Shown here: piece after piece, positions 1 through 5,613 of the stretch
Layout: the number at the start of each line of letters is the position of its first letter
How positions within the stretch are numbered: position 1 is the stretch's first letter
Assembly: GCA_020866945.1 (NCBI GenBank)
Contig: JAJBVW010000025.1
Span: 1 to 11,616 of the forward strand
DNA from: Oscillospiraceae bacterium
GTDB taxonomy: Bacteria > Bacillota > Clostridia > Oscillospirales > Oscillospiraceae
DNA: 11,616 nucleotides
Direction: 5' to 3'
Program-made: the position numbers and the translations under genes
Notes under the pieces: generated by a model
Seen by the model: only the letters and a program-made list of their open reading frames with translations
The model's database searches: none
What the model was told of the DNA's origin: nothing

Positions 1-235
1 TCGTTGCAAAGGCGAAGTACAGAAGCGGAAAGGTTGTCTAAAAACATCTTAATCGTTTACTTCCTGTCGTAAGATGCCTTTAGTGTATAAGAAAGATGAT
101 TTTATCTCAAGGAAGGATACTTCATGAATTTATCAGCTTTGCCATACACTCCTTCACTTACCTCCGCGTCGATACCAGTATAGCCAGCGCACTGCGCCAC
201 GAAAGGTAAAATTTGTGATTATGAACCGCACTTCA
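1..235. other. A+T-rich stretch with no recognisable gene
   Basis: I recognise no gene here. The only coding-like signal is a 19-codon frame, ATG at 124-126 to TAG at 181-183 (peptide MNLSALPYTPSLTSASIPV), preceded by a good Shine-Dalgarno AAGGAAGG at 109-116 with 7-nt spacing. The peptide has no hydrophobic or charged pattern that I recognise. It could be a leader peptide, the start of a broken gene, or chance. The window edge cuts off whatever lies upstream. Confidence 0.4.
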
Positions 236-264
236 TGGCATATACTTCTCAATATATGTAGAAT
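236..264 (+). promoter_or_regulatory. Possible promoter of the XRE-type regulator
   Basis: TGGCAT at 236-241 and TAGAAT at 259-264 are separated by 17 bp, a weak sigma-A-like pair about 30 bp upstream of the regulator's start codon. A 6-bp inverted repeat, CATATA at 239-244 and TATATG at 253-258, lies between the two boxes and is a candidate operator for autoregulation. The match is modest and the A+T-rich background makes chance hits likely. Confidence 0.3.
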
Positions 265-296
265 TATGGCAAATTATGCAAAAGAAGGGATTTGTC

Positions 297-560
297 ATGA
301 AAATTCAAATTCACGAGGCGGTCAAAGATTACATTCGCGGCGAGCTATTAATAACCCGTAGTCTTCTGAATATTTGTCAAGAGGAAATGGCACATCGCTT
401 ACTTATGAGTACCAGAGCCTATGTCTCGCTGGAGGGCGGAAAATCCTGTTGCAGCCTTATTACCATGCTGCTGTTCCTTTCCAGATGCTGTGTAGATCAA
501 CAGGCGTTTCTGGAGGGCCTTTTAGCAATCATGGATTCTGCTGAATCGAATATTAGATAA
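297..560 (+). CDS. Small XRE-family helix-turn-helix protein
   Basis: This 87-aa protein resembles the single-domain XRE (Cro/C1) DNA-binding family. The helix-turn-helix is read at about residues 17-62. Q28-E-E-M-A-H-R-L is the usual 'QEEMAxRL' second helix, S38-T-R-A-Y the recognition helix, and L45-E-G-G-K-S the conserved turn that follows; the tail after residue 65 is short. I chose the ATG at 297 because AGAAGGGA (283-290) lies 6 nt upstream, whereas an in-frame ATG at 276 lacks a ribosome-binding site. Members of this size usually act as local transcriptional regulators, often of mobile or accessory loci, but no partner gene is visible. Unusual points are the cysteine pairs (C51-C52 and C64-C65) and base composition richer in A+T than the rest of the window, which suggests an accessory origin. 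The specific target is unknown. Confidence 0.68.
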   Translation: MKIQIHEAVKDYIRGELLITRSLLNICQEEMAHRLLMSTRAYVSLEGGKSCCSLITMLLFLSRCCVDQQAFLEGLLAIMDSAESNIR

Positions 561-600
561 CCTAGAGTAGCAAAACACAAGCAAAACGACATCCCGAATT

Positions 601-624
601 AGGCTGGGGCTTATGCTCCGGCCT
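601..624 (+). terminator. Weak hairpin downstream of the XRE gene
   Basis: A 10-bp stem (601-610 with 615-624, two G-U pairs) and a TTAT loop lie 40 bp beyond the XRE stop codon. The following bases are TTCCTG rather than a clean T-tract, so this is at best a weak intrinsic terminator. Confidence 0.35.
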
Positions 625-692
625 TTCCTGCGGTAAATAATTATGAAATTTGTCCTCAAGTACGGCGGAAAGCCTTGAAAATAGGCCGATTC

Positions 693-716
693 AGTTAGCA
701 TTTTAGTTAGCATTTT
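693..716. repeat. Perfect tandem duplication of a 12-mer
   Basis: AGTTAGCATTTT occurs twice back to back (693-704 and 705-716). The surrounding 561-795 interval has no recognisable gene. It runs from A+T-rich sequence into a purine-rich, G-rich tract (721-780). The repeat may be simple slippage or a trace of a recombination event; no function can be assigned. Confidence 0.6.
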
Positions 717-795
717 GGAAGCCGGAGAGGGGGAGTTGGGGAAATTTTGATGGGAGAGGTGAGCGGTGAGCGGGAGGGCGCAAAACATTGATATA

Positions 796-840
796 TAAAG
801 AAAAACCGGGAATCGCTGAACCTCCAGCGATTCCCGGTTT
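796..840 (-). terminator. Intrinsic terminator of the tRNA-Gly/tRNA-Pro unit
   Basis: A 16-bp perfect stem (803-818 with 825-840) with a 6-nt loop is followed, in the minus direction, by a T-rich tract (TTTTTCTTTATA). The stem begins immediately after the encoded CCA of tRNA-Pro, as expected for termination of this tRNA transcript. Confidence 0.92.
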
Positions 841-916
841 TGGTCCGAGTGGCGGGATTTGAACCCACGGCCTCATGGTCCCGAACCATGCGCGCTACCA
901 GCTGCGCTACACCCGG
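841..916 (-). tRNA. tRNA-Pro (anticodon CGG)
   Basis: This 76-nt tRNA folds into a full cloverleaf. The acceptor is CCGGGTG with CACTCGG (one G-U pair), the D-stem GCGC/GCGC, and the anticodon stem CATGG/CCATG enclosing the loop TTCGGGA, which gives anticodon CGG. The T-arm has loop TTCAAAT on the stem GTGGG/CCCGC. The discriminator is A and the 3' CCA is encoded (complement at 841-843). It decodes CCG proline codons, in keeping with a GC-rich genome. It is the second gene of a two-tRNA transcript, 12 nt after tRNA-Gly. Confidence 0.97.
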
Positions 917-928
917 ATGATGAAAAAA

Positions 929-1002
929 TGGAGCAGGTGAAGGGAATCGAACCCTCGTATTCAGCTTGGGAAGCTGATGTTCTGCCATTGAACTACACCT
1001 GC
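929..1002 (-). tRNA. tRNA-Gly (anticodon CCC)
   Basis: This 74-nt tRNA has acceptor GCAGGTG/CACCTGC, D-stem GTTC/GAAC, anticodon stem TCAGC/GCTGA with loop TTCCCAA (anticodon CCC), and T-stem GAGGG/CCCTT with loop TTCGATT. The discriminator is T and the CCA is encoded (complement at 929-931). It reads GGG glycine codons. It is the first gene of the tRNA unit, starting about 12 bp after the -10 box of the promoter at 1014-1042. Confidence 0.97.
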
Positions 1003-1013
1003 GCGGCCTTAAG

Positions 1014-1042
1014 ATTATAGCACCCTTGCCGGACAAATGCAA
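1014..1042 (-). promoter_or_regulatory. Sigma-A promoter of the tRNA unit
   Basis: On the minus strand, TTGCAT (1042-1037) is followed after exactly 17 bp by a perfect TATAAT (1019-1014), immediately upstream of tRNA-Gly. This near-consensus spacing and sequence is typical of strong stable-RNA promoters. Confidence 0.88.
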
Positions 1043-1089
1043 GCATAATTTTAAAATCCCTTCATAGCCTGTACCATGGAGGCGATAGG

Positions 1090-1263
1090 GTGGAGCTTCG
1101 GAGAACTTTTATTGCAGCGGCGCTGTTTTTGGCAGCGAGCTTCGTGAGGTGGGCGCCGGATTTTGCGGAGCGGGCGGCGCCGGCGCTGCGGGAGTCGCTG
1201 GACAGAGAGCAGGTGGTGCTGTATCTCCCGGCGGAGGCGGTTTCATGGCTGGGCTTGGATTGA
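1090..1263 (+). CDS. Small membrane-anchored protein coupled to the SpoIVFB-like protease
   Basis: This 57-aa frame starts with GTG at 1090. GGAGG (1078-1082) sits 7 nt upstream, one of the better ribosome-binding sites in the window. The N-terminus is MELRRTF, then a hydrophobic stretch (about residues 7-19, FIAAALFLAASFV) preceded by two arginines. That pattern suggests a single membrane helix or an uncleaved signal anchor. The remaining part (about residues 24-57) is amphipathic and ends WLGLD. Its 3' end overlaps the next gene by 19 nt in a different frame, so translation of the two is probably coupled. I do not recognise the family. Position suggests a partner or regulator of the M50 protease, by analogy with SpoIVFA beside SpoIVFB in Bacillus, but no sequence resemblance to SpoIVFA is claimed. 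It is missed by minimum-length gene callers because of its size and GTG start. Confidence 0.65.
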   Translation: MELRRTFIAAALFLAASFVRWAPDFAERAAPALRESLDREQVVLYLPAEAVSWLGLD

Positions 1264-1805
1264 CGGTAAGCCCGGGGTTTCTGCTGCTGGGCGCGGCGCT
1301 GTATTATATGGGCGGCTGGCCAGCGCTGGCGGCATTTCTGGCGGCGGCGCTGGCGCATGAGCTGGGGCATTTAACGGGTATATTTCTGGCCGGCGCGACC
1401 ATCCGAGGTGTGCATATAACAGCCTGCGGCCCGGTGATAGAATACAGCGGCGCGCTGACAGGACGGCAGGAGGCGGGGATAATCGCGGCGGGGCCAATGG
1501 CGGGGCTGCTGTTTGCGGTGTGCTGTTTTATTACGGACATTCCATTTCTCTGCTATGCCGGGGGCATTGCCCTGCTGGCAGCGCTGTTCAACCTTTTGCC
1601 TGTGCTGCCCATGGACGGCGGACGGCTCGCGCAGTATGGGCTAGAGCTTGTGATGCCTGCGCCGTGGGCGGCTGTCGTTTTGCGGATAGCCGGGAACCTC
1701 TGCGCGGCGGGAGTGCTGGCCACGGGTGTATACATTCACTCCATCGCGGCGGCTGCGGCGGGGATATGGATGGCGGCCCTTGCCAACGTGCCCGAATTGC
1801 GTTAA
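1245..1805 (+). CDS. SpoIVFB-like M50 (site-2-protease) membrane metalloprotease
   Basis: This 186-aa polytopic membrane protein belongs to the site-2-protease (M50) family of intramembrane zinc proteases. HELGH at residues 38-42 supplies the zinc-binding histidines and catalytic glutamate inside a hydrophobic segment. GPMAG (83-87) is the conserved loop, and NLLPVLPMDGGR (116-127) carries the third ligand, D124. Further hydrophobic segments fill residues 9-40, 80-115 and 135-180. I chose ATG 1245 because GGAGG (1233-1237) lies 7 nt upstream; longer starts would only read a low-complexity shadow of the preceding gene. In Bacillus SpoIVFB activates pro-sigma-K in the mother cell. This protein is shorter and has no C-terminal CBS domain, so sigma-K processing is plausible but not shown. 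The radical-SAM gene downstream is a neighbour I recall for this protease type in clostridia. Confidence 0.85.
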   Translation: MAGLGLTVSPGFLLLGAALYYMGGWPALAAFLAAALAHELGHLTGIFLAGATIRGVHITACGPVIEYSGALTGRQEAGIIAAGPMAGLLFAVCCFITDIPFLCYAGGIALLAALFNLLPVLPMDGGRLAQYGLELVMPAPWAAVVLRIAGNLCAAGVLATGVYIHSIAAAAAGIWMAALANVPELR

Positions 1806-1839
1806 AATGGATACACATTTCGTACAAAACGAGGGGCCT

Positions 1840-3690
1840 ATGAATTTATTAGACGATGAAAAGCTGCGAATCATGCTTCGGCAGGTGCAGCGCCCGGCAC
1901 GATATACGGGCGGGGAATATAACCAGGTGGTGAAGGACAAAAGCGAGGTGGACGTGCGCTTTGCGTTCTGCTTTCCCGATACCTATGAGATAGGTATGTC
2001 CAACCTGGGCGTAAAGATTTTATACGGCATCATTAACGAGATGCCGGGGGTCTGGTGCGAGCGGGTGTTCGCCCCCTGGGGGGATATGGCGGAGCAGATG
2101 CGCCGGGAGCATATCCCCATCTGGGCGCTGGAGAGCGGCGACGCGCTGGAGGAGTTTGATATTATCGCCTTCTCCCTGGGCTATGAGATGGCCTACACCA
2201 CGGTGCTGGACGTGCTGGATCTGGGGGGCATACCCCTTCACGCGGCGGACAGGCCGGGGCTTGACCACCTGGTCATGGCGGGCGGCGCGTGCTGCTGCAA
2301 CATAGAGCCGATGGCCGATTTCCTGGATTTGTGCTTCCTGGGCGAAGGGGAGGACATGGACAGGGAGGTGATAGAGCTTTACCGCGAGGCCAAGCGGGAG
2401 GGCTGGAGCAAGGAGCAGTTTCTGCGTGAGGCGTCCCATATCGGCGGCATATATGTACCGAGCCTCTATGACATTACCTATCACGAGGACGGAACGGTGG
2501 CGTCCATCACGGCGAAGGACGGTGCGCCGGAGAAGGTGCGCAAGCGCATTGTGGAGGATTTTGAGAACAGCTATTATCCCACGCGGCCCATCGTGCCAAG
2601 CACGGAGATCGTCCATGACCGGGTATCCCTGGAGGTGTTCCGGGGATGCATCCGGGGCTGCCGCTTCTGCCAGGCGGGACAGATAAACCGGCCTGTCCGC
2701 AGCCGCAGCGCGGAAAAGCTGCTGGCGCTGGGCCGAGAGACCCTGGAGAACACCGGCTATCAGGAGCTGAATCTTTCCAGCCTCAGCACAAGCGACTACC
2801 GGGAGCTGTCCGCCCTGTGCGACGGGCTTCTGGACTACTGTCGCCCCAGGGGCATCAGCCTGAGCCTGCCATCTCTGCGGGCGGACAACTTCTCCATGGA
2901 CATCATGCAGCGGGTGCAGCAGGTGCGAAAGGGCGGTCTGACCTTCGCGCCGGAGGCGGGAACGCAGCGTCTGCGTGACGTTATCAACAAAAACGTCACG
3001 GAGGACGACCTGCTGGAATCCTGCCGGGTGGCCTTTTCCGGGGGATGGAACGGAGTGAAGCTATACTTTATGCTGGGCCTTCCCACAGAGACGGATGAGG
3101 ATGTTCTTGGCATTGCGGAGCTGGCGCAGAAGGTCTTTTGGGTCTGGAAGAAAAACGCCGTGAACCGCAGTCGGGGTGTGCGCATCACAGTGAGCACCTC
3201 TGAATTTATCCCCAAGCCCCATACGCCCTTCCAGTGGGAGGCACAGGTCAGCCGGGACGAATATCTCCGCCGGGTGGGGCTGCTGTCCGGCGCGCTGAAG
3301 CAGGCCCGTTCTATTACCTATAACTGGCATGACGCGGAGATGAGCCTGATAGAGGCGGCTCTGGCCCGGGGCGACCGAAAAATGGGCCGGGTCATCGAAG
3401 AGGTCTGGCGCACCGGCGGGCGTCTGGAATCCTGGAGCGAGTATTTCTCGCTGGAGCGCTGGCTGACGGCCTTCCAGACCTGCGGCATGGATATTGATTT
3501 TTACGCCACCCGCGAGCGGCCTGTGGACGAGCTTATGCCCTGGGAGCATATGGACAACGGCGTTACCCGCCGCCATCTGGAGCGGGAGCGGGCGGCGGCC
3601 TACGCTGGAAAGCTCAGCCCCGACTGCCGTCAGGCCTGCATGGGCTGCGGGGCTGCGTCGCTTTTGAAGGAGGGTGTGTGCCGTGGATAA
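1840..3690 (+). CDS. TIGR03960-family radical SAM protein with B12-binding fold
   Basis: This 616-aa protein matches the TIGR03960 family: an N-terminal cobalamin-binding-like (Rossmann) domain followed by a radical-SAM barrel. The N-terminal signature is FCFPDTYEIGMSNLG, followed by a GEGEDMD loop; no DxHxxG lower-ligand motif is seen. The radical-SAM cluster is C270-x3-C274-x2-C277 (CIRGCRFC), which should bind a [4Fe-4S] cluster for S-adenosylmethionine cleavage. The C-terminus carries a second CX3CX2C, C596/C600/C603 (CRQACMGC). I chose ATG 1840 (GAGGGG at 1831-1836); an in-frame ATG at 1807 has no ribosome-binding site. It follows the M50 protease by 34 nt and overlaps its partner TIGR03936 by 8 nt. 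The substrate of this pair is not established; in other clostridia it often lies near RNase E/G and ribosomal-protein genes, hinting at RNA or ribosome modification (inference). Confidence 0.9.
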   Translation: MNLLDDEKLRIMLRQVQRPARYTGGEYNQVVKDKSEVDVRFAFCFPDTYEIGMSNLGVKILYGIINEMPGVWCERVFAPWGDMAEQMRREHIPIWALESGDALEEFDIIAFSLGYEMAYTTVLDVLDLGGIPLHAADRPGLDHLVMAGGACCCNIEPMADFLDLCFLGEGEDMDREVIELYREAKREGWSKEQFLREASHIGGIYVPSLYDITYHEDGTVASITAKDGAPEKVRKRIVEDFENSYYPTRPIVPSTEIVHDRVSLEVFRGCIRGCRFCQAGQINRPVRSRSAEKLLALGRETLENTGYQELNLSSLSTSDYRELSALCDGLLDYCRPRGISLSLPSLRADNFSMDIMQRVQQVRKGGLTFAPEAGTQRLRDVINKNVTEDDLLESCRVAFSGGWNGVKLYFMLGLPTETDEDVLGIAELAQKVFWVWKKNAVNRSRGVRITVSTSEFIPKPHTPFQWEAQVSRDEYLRRVGLLSGALKQARSITYNWHDAEMSLIEAALARGDRKMGRVIEEVWRTGGRLESWSEYFSLERWLTAFQTCGMDIDFYATRERPVDELMPWEHMDNGVTRRHLERERAAAYAGKLSPDCRQACMGCGAASLLKEGVCRG

Positions 3691-4311
3691 GCTGCGCTTG
3701 AAATTCGCGAAAACGGGCCGTGCGGCCTATATATCCCATTTGGATTTGATACGCACCATGCAGCGGATATTCTCCCGGGCCGGAGTGCCGCTGAAATACA
3801 GCGAGGGCTTTAACCCTCACGCGAAAATATCTATTATCCTGCCTCTGCCCGTGGGGACGGAGAGCGAGTGTGAATATATGGATTTCTCTCTGGCAGAGGA
3901 GCGGGCGCTGGCGACGCTGCCGGACTGCCTGAATCCCTATATGCCGGAGGGCATTCGTGCCATAGAGGCGTACCAGGCCCCGCGGAAGGGTTCGGAGCTG
4001 CGCTGGCTGCGGTATGAGGGTGTTATGCGCCATGGCCGGGACGGGGCGTATTATAATTCTTTTTTCGCCCAGCCGTTTGGGTCACGCGCCGCAGCAAGAA
4101 GGGGGAACGCCTGGACAACATCGCCCCCGGCATTGGCAGAGCTGTATTCACGGATATGCCCGACGGCGTGGCCGCTGAGCTTCTGCTCCATGCCCAGGAG
4201 CCTACCGTCAGCCCGGAGCTTTTGATGGCTGCCCTGGGCGACGCCGCGCCGACATATTATGCCTTTACCCGGAAGGAAGCGTTTTTGGAGGATATGACAC
4301 CTTTTAGATGA
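3683..4311 (+). pseudogene. TIGR03936 (DUF2344) radical-SAM-linked protein, frame broken at a T6 run
   Basis: The first part, from GTG 3683 (AAGGAGGG at 3667-3674, 8-nt spacing), encodes the family signature KFAKTGRAAYISHLDLIRTMQR...GFNPHAKIS, followed by LPLPVGTESECEYMD. After about residue 128 the frame runs into unrelated sequence and stops at 4223-4225. The -1 frame continues the family: WVTRRSKKGERLDNIAPGIG, then AELLLHAQEPTVSPELLMAAL, ending MTPFR with TGA at 4309-4311. That frame is closed by TAA at 4054-4056, so the break lies just beyond it, most simply at T6 (4060-4065). Adding one T gives a 209-aa protein, a normal size for the family. The same product would result from a -1 ribosomal slip on T TTT TTC (4060-4066). 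The family partners TIGR03960, whose end it overlaps by 8 nt. It may be a real mutation, an assembly error or programmed frameshifting; sequence alone does not decide. Confidence 0.82.
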
Positions 4312-4340
4312 AAAAATCTCCCGCGGGCGGCAAAAAATGC

Positions 4341-4369
4341 TTGCATCCGGGGAAGATGTGTGTTAATAT
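4341..4369 (+). promoter_or_regulatory. Promoter of rplS
   Basis: TTGCAT (4341-4346) and TAATAT (4364-4369) are spaced by 17 bp, giving a probable start near 4376 and a leader of about 105 nt before the rplS ATG. This separates rplS from the radical-SAM genes upstream. Confidence 0.72.
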
Positions 4370-4375
4370 TTTTCA

Positions 4376-4480
4376 GTGTGCGTGACGCTGAAAGCGGCGT
4401 TTGCGCGTCTATCAGGGCGGTCCGCTGCCGGAAGTGCTTTGTCCCCGGTAAGAACGTCTATTGCTAAGGAAGGTTTTGTT
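4376..4480 (+). promoter_or_regulatory. Structured 5' leader of rplS
   Basis: The untranslated leader can form at least two short stems: GACGC (4384-4388) with GCGTC (4405-4409), and GGCGG with CTGCC around 4416-4429 with a TCCG loop. CGTCTAT is repeated at 4406-4412 and 4455-4461. Autoregulatory leaders before L19 genes are known in Firmicutes, but I cannot match this one to a described consensus by eye, so the function is inferred from position and length only. Confidence 0.3.
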
Positions 4481-4822
4481 ATGGATCTCATCAATGCGCT
4501 GACCCAGCAGTACATGAAGCCTGAGCTTCCTGAGATGAACGTGGGCGACACCGTCCGTGTCACCGTTCGCATCAAGGAAGGCAACCGTGAGCGTAACCAG
4601 GCTTTTGAGGGCACCCTCATCGCCAAGAAGCACGGCGGCATCAACGAGACGATTACCGTCCGCCGCATCTCCTATGGCGTAGGCTGCGAGAAGGTTTTCC
4701 CCGTTCACTCCCCGAACATCGTGTCTGTGGACACCGTTCGCCGGGGCAAGGTACGGCGCGCCAAGCTGTATTATCTGCGTGACCGCGTGGGTAAGGCGGC
4801 CAAGGTCAAGGAAAAACTCTAA
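4481..4822 (+). CDS. rplS: Ribosomal protein bL19
   Basis: This 113-aa protein is full-length bL19 of the large ribosomal subunit, located at the subunit interface. Family landmarks are all present: the amphipathic N-terminus followed by GDTVRVTVRIKEGNRERNQ, the segment FEGTLIAKKHGGINETITVRR, the segment GVGCEKVFPVHSPN, and the basic end RRGKVRRAKLYYLRDRVGK. AAGGAAGG (4466-4473) lies 7 nt before the ATG. It has its own promoter and a strong terminator, so it appears to be transcribed alone. The gene order rplS, then rbgA and rnhB further down, matches that of Bacillus subtilis (rplS-ylqF-rnhB), except that lepB is inserted and the upstream trmD-rimM-rpsP genes are absent here. Confidence 0.98.
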   Translation: MDLINALTQQYMKPELPEMNVGDTVRVTVRIKEGNRERNQAFEGTLIAKKHGGINETITVRRISYGVGCEKVFPVHSPNIVSVDTVRRGKVRRAKLYYLRDRVGKAAKVKEKL

Positions 4823-4825
4823 AAG

Positions 4826-4860
4826 AACAAAAAAAGAGGCCGTGAGCCTCTTTTTTTGTT
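4826..4860 (+). terminator. Intrinsic terminator of rplS
   Basis: A perfect 15-bp stem (4826-4840 with 4846-4860) has a CGTGA loop and a GAGGC/GCCTC core flanked by A7 and T7. The run of T after the core makes it a classic terminator, 3 nt after the rplS stop codon. The A-tract on the left arm means it could also work for transcripts arriving from the other strand. Confidence 0.95.
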
Positions 4861-4888
4861 GCGTTTGCGGGGGTTTGCATAGTATAAT
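4859..4888 (+). promoter_or_regulatory. Promoter of the lepB-rbgA-rnhB-yraN-thrC operon
   Basis: TTGCGT (4859-4864) and a perfect TATAAT (4883-4888) are separated by 18 bp. The -35 box abuts the end of the rplS terminator. The transcript leader (to 4941) contains a small hairpin, GGCCGT (4900-4905) with ACGGCC (4911-4916), just before the lepB ribosome-binding site. Confidence 0.75.
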
Positions 4889-4941
4889 AAAATTTAAATG
4901 GCCGTGTTAAACGGCCTCTGGCGCGAGAAAGGGGTAAGGTA

Positions 4942-5613
4942 ATGAAGGATACGAATAAAGGCTCCCACCTGGCCCGGAACCAGCGGGCGGCCAAGAAAAA
5001 GCAGAAGCGCCGCAGCAGCAAGCCGGAGGAGCAGGACGCAGCCCAGGAGGCTCTGGAAGAGGCGGAGGCTGTCCCAGTCAGCCCTTATAAGGAAACCTAC
5101 GAGTGGATACAGTGCCTGGTGCTGGCCCTGATTGTGTGCGTGCTGCTGTTTGTGTTTGTGGCCCGTGTCATCGACGTGGTGGGCTATTCCATGGTTCCCA
5201 CCCTGGACGATGGGGATAAAATCATCATCACCCGCTGGGCCGGGGATTACGAGCAGGGAGACATTGTCGTTCTGCGGAAAGAGACACTGCGCGAGGAGCC
5301 TATCGTCAAGCGAGTGATTGCCGTGGAAGGGCAGACCGTGGACATCGATTTCACCCTCGGTATTGTATATGTGGATGGAGTGGCCCTGGATGAGCCGTAT
5401 GTGAACGAGCTGACCTATACCCAGGAGGATTTTGAAGGGCCGATAACCGTCCCGGAGGGATGCGTGTTCGTTATGGGTGATAACCGCAATAACTCCACAG
5501 ACAGCCGGGACGCCCAGGTGGGCTGTGTTGACACGAGGTATATTATGGGAAAGGTGATCTTCCGCATCATGCCGCTGAGCAAGATGGGGGCGATATACGG
5601 GAGCAATGGCTGA
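4942..5613 (+). CDS. lepB: Signal peptidase I
   Basis: This 223-aa type I signal peptidase (peptidase S26) cleaves signal peptides from exported proteins on the outer face of the membrane. It has a long, strongly basic cytoplasmic N-terminus (about residues 5-30, many K/R) and an acidic stretch (30-45). A single membrane helix follows at about 55-77 (WIQCLVLALIVCVLLFVF). The extracytoplasmic catalytic domain has nucleophile Ser83 in GYSMVPTL and general base Lys123 in IVKRVIA, and the conserved box GDNRNNSTDSR begins at G179. AAAGGGG (4928-4934) lies 7 nt before the ATG. It is the first gene of the operon and overlaps rbgA by 8 nt. Everything needed for activity appears present. Confidence 0.97.
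   Translation: MKDTNKGSHLARNQRAAKKKQKRRSSKPEEQDAAQEALEEAEAVPVSPYKETYEWIQCLVLALIVCVLLFVFVARVIDVVGYSMVPTLDDGDKIIITRWAGDYEQGDIVVLRKETLREEPIVKRVIAVEGQTVDIDFTLGIVYVDGVALDEPYVNELTYTQEDFEGPITVPEGCVFVMGDNRNNSTDSRDAQVGCVDTRYIMGKVIFRIMPLSKMGAIYGSNG

Noticed and set aside
721..780. G-rich tract as a possible G-quadruplex
   Set aside because: There are several G-runs, but the gaps between most of them are too long or uneven for a convincing canonical quadruplex.
1003..1089. Sigma-E-type promoter in front of the small protein and M50 protease
   Set aside because: CATAATTT at 1044-1051 resembles a -10 element, but I could not find a matching -35 element at the right distance.
1149..1244. Longer N-terminus for the M50 protease
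   Set aside because: The extra residues are Gly/Ala-rich low-complexity sequence produced by reading the overlapping small gene in another frame; the site at 1233-1237 supports ATG 1245.
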